Assembly: GCA_902774055.1 (NCBI GenBank)
Contig: CACYGX010000013.1
Location: 1 to 64,000 of the forward strand
Direction of reading: 5' to 3'
Length of the DNA stretch: 64,000 nt
Origin: an uncultured Bacteroidales bacterium
Lineage (GTDB): Bacteria > Bacteroidota > Bacteroidia > Bacteroidales > Muribaculaceae
Of the stretch, positions 62,599 through 64,000 are shown in pieces. The number at the start of each line of letters is the position of its first letter. The first letter of the stretch is position 1. The notes under the pieces are model-generated. The model was not told the origin of the DNA, ran no database searches, and saw nothing but the letters and a program-made list of their open reading frames with translations. Position numbers and translations under genes: made by a program.

Positions 62599-63576
62599 AT
62601 GGATTCGCTAATTTCAGTTATTGTCCCCGTCTATAACGTGGCGCCTTATTTGGACCAGTGCCTCGAGAGCATTGTGAACCAGAGTTATACCCATCTCGAA
62701 ATCCTCGTCGTGGACGATGGTAGCACCGATGGCAGTGGCCCCATGTGTGACCAGTGGGCCAAGCGGGATCAGCGTGTCCGGGTCATCCATCAGGCCAACG
62801 GCGGCCTGTCGGCAGCACGCAATGCCGCCCTCGATGTGATGCGGGGCGAGATGGTCACGATGGTCGATAGCGACGACGTGCTGCATCCGTCGGCCATCCA
62901 GGTGATGCAGGAGGCCATGCTCAAGAACCAAGCCCAAATCGTCGTCGGCCGCTACACACCCTTTGCCGAGGACGCCCAACCCACCTGGCCCGAGCAAAAA
63001 GGCGAGCCCGAGGCCCTGCGTTTCACCCAGTACCACTCGTTGCTCAAGATGTTCTATCAGCAGGGGCTTACCCACTCGGCGTGGGGGCGCCTCTATGACG
63101 CGTCGCTGTTCGAGGACATCCGTTATCCCGTCGGGAAGAACTACGAGGACCTTGCCATCATATACCCCTTGATGCTCAAGTGCGGACGACTGGTGAAAAT
63201 CGATTACGTGGTCTATGGCTACCGTCAGCGGCAGACCAGCATCCTGGGCGCTTTCTCGCCCAGCCGCGCCGTGGTGCTCGACATCCTCGAGGAACTGGAG
63301 CACCGCGTGATGCGTGAGGACGAGCGGTACGTGCCTGCCGTGCGCAGCCGCTTGCTGAGCGCCTACTTCAACATCCTGCTCCTGAGCAACCAGGACAAGA
63401 CACACGACCATCGCCAGCTGCAGGACCGTTGCTGGCAGGGCATCAAGCGCCTGCGCCGCGACTGCCTGCGCGACAGCAACGTCCGCCCCAAGAACAAAAA
63501 GGGCATCCTGGCCTCATACCTGGGCCGCAATTTCCTGACTAACATCGTCGGCCGCAACTACCAACCGACCCCGTAA
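62599..63576 (+). CDS. Family 2 glycosyltransferase
   Basis: 325 residues with a GT-A fold. The N-terminus ISVIVPVYNVAPYLDQCLES is followed by EILVVDDGSTDGSG and a D90-S-D-D DXD-type motif (MVDSDDVL), the nucleotide-sugar and metal site. The acceptor region after 110 contains HSAWGRLYDASLFEDIRYPV and GKNYEDLAIIYPLMLK, as in capsule or LPS glycosyltransferases of this family. It probably builds cell-surface glycan. It stands alone downstream of a repeat-filled gap. Confidence 0.92.
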   Translation: MDSLISVIVPVYNVAPYLDQCLESIVNQSYTHLEILVVDDGSTDGSGPMCDQWAKRDQRVRVIHQANGGLSAARNAALDVMRGEMVTMVDSDDVLHPSAIQVMQEAMLKNQAQIVVGRYTPFAEDAQPTWPEQKGEPEALRFTQYHSLLKMFYQQGLTHSAWGRLYDASLFEDIRYPVGKNYEDLAIIYPLMLKCGRLVKIDYVVYGYRQRQTSILGAFSPSRAVVLDILEELEHRVMREDERYVPAVRSRLLSAYFNILLLSNQDKTHDHRQLQDRCWQGIKRLRRDCLRDSNVRPKNKKGILASYLGRNFLTNIVGRNYQPTP

Positions 63577-63899
63577 CTTCCCAAACGGCGAATTATCTTT
63601 TTTTGAAACGGCGAATTACACGAATTATACGAATTATTTCTTTGATATTCAATTCGTTAAATTCGTTAAATTCGCATGAGCCCCCGCAGAGTCGTTATAA
63701 AGCGAATTTTTCTAATTGTAACGAATTAGTAAATAAGTAAAATTCGTGAAATTCGCATTTTAAAAAGGGTTTTGGCAAAAAAATGATGAAATAATGGGCT
63801 ACTTTATACCATTATGTGGTAAAAAATGCCTATTTTTGCATTTTCACCTCATATCCATTTAATTAGCCAACCAACAAACCAAATAAAACCTGACCGACA
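63577..63899. other. AT-rich intergenic region with GAATTA-type repeats
   Basis: No gene is seen here. GAATTA/AATTCG words at 9-10 base spacing dominate 63589-63760 (for example GAATTACACGAATTATACG, ATTCGTTAAATTCGTTAAA). A short segment, ATTCGCATGAGCCCCCGCAG near 63671, resembles one near 47899. A promoter box TATTTTTG at 63831-63838 precedes the last gene. Confidence 0.6.
63831..63838 (+). promoter_or_regulatory. Promoter -7 box of the last gene
   Basis: TATTTTTG fits TAnnTTTG, 62 bases before the ATG at 63900. Confidence 0.55.
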
Positions 63900-64000
63900 A
63901 TGAAACACCTTATCAAACTCGCTTTCCTCCTGCTGGCCCTCCTCCTGCCAGCCACCGCCACCGCCTACGACTTAATGGTCAACGGCATCTACTACAACAT
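63900..64000 (+). CDS. Partial secreted protein, cut by the window end
   Basis: Only 33 codons are present. MKHLIKLAFLLLALLLPATA is a strong signal peptide with cleavage after TATA. The mature start YDLMVNGIYYN resembles Bacteroidales surface proteins with leucine-rich (BspA-like) or dockerin modules, which often begin YDF-x-V-x-GIYYN. The rest lies outside the window, so the function cannot be given. Confidence 0.7.
   Translation, partial: MKHLIKLAFLLLALLLPATATAYDLMVNGIYYN

Overview
The window looks like a chromosomal segment of a gut-type Bacteroidales bacterium, most like Prevotellaceae or Muribaculaceae; the species cannot be fixed from sequence alone. The evidence is the recurring Bacteroidetes -7 promoter element TAnnTTTG in front of many genes, a type IX secretion (T9SS) sortase PorU with paralogs, NigD-like and DUF3467 proteins, a Bacteroidetes-style AddA-like helicase-nuclease, and secreted proteins ending in dockerin repeats. 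I see no rRNA, tRNA, CRISPR array, phage structural module or intact insertion sequence.

Layout. 0.2-8.7 kb (minus strand): three tandem secreted C10 (streptopain-like) cysteine proteases, each ending in a dockerin. 8.8-9.7 kb: two unknown small genes. 9.9-23.5 kb: an AraC regulator divergent from a complete ABC-2 type efflux operon (TolC, lipoprotein adaptor, fused double ATPase, two permeases), then a small secreted protein with a cohesin-like fold pattern, a DUF3108 protein, and a second TolC/adaptor/two-permease operon that has no ATPase. 23.5-24.1 kb: a phosphopantetheinyl transferase. 24.2-40.2 kb: PorU, then Rex and a degenerate FAH-family protein, then three large PorU-like C25 proteins in a row. 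40.3-50.9 kb: housekeeping genes (ferredoxin, eIF1-like factor, AddA-like nuclease, ArgS, BI-1 family protein, RuvB, flippase, mini winged-helix protein). 51.0-56.2 kb (minus): two paralogous secreted proteins with a chitobiase-type Ig domain, OB-like repeats and dockerins. 56.4-63.6 kb: RecA, MetK (with a possible SAM-II type leader), LolD, NigD-like lipoprotein, DUF3467 protein, CysS and a family 2 glycosyltransferase. The window ends inside a new secreted-protein gene.

How it fits together. The accessory theme is secretion and surface assembly. PorU is the enzyme that processes T9SS cargo, and the three neighbouring paralogs keep the His and Cys expected of the family but carry a different Cys motif. 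Separately, five secreted proteins carry dockerins, and one small secreted protein looks like a stand-alone cohesin. This raises the possibility of a cohesin-dockerin surface complex built around proteases, which is an inference and not shown. One of the dockerin proteins appears to have its dockerin split, with one calcium-loop repeat inserted inside the preceding domain. Intergenic DNA is unusually rich in short-period repeats (TCTAGA, TTAACTA and GAATTA types) and nested palindromes.
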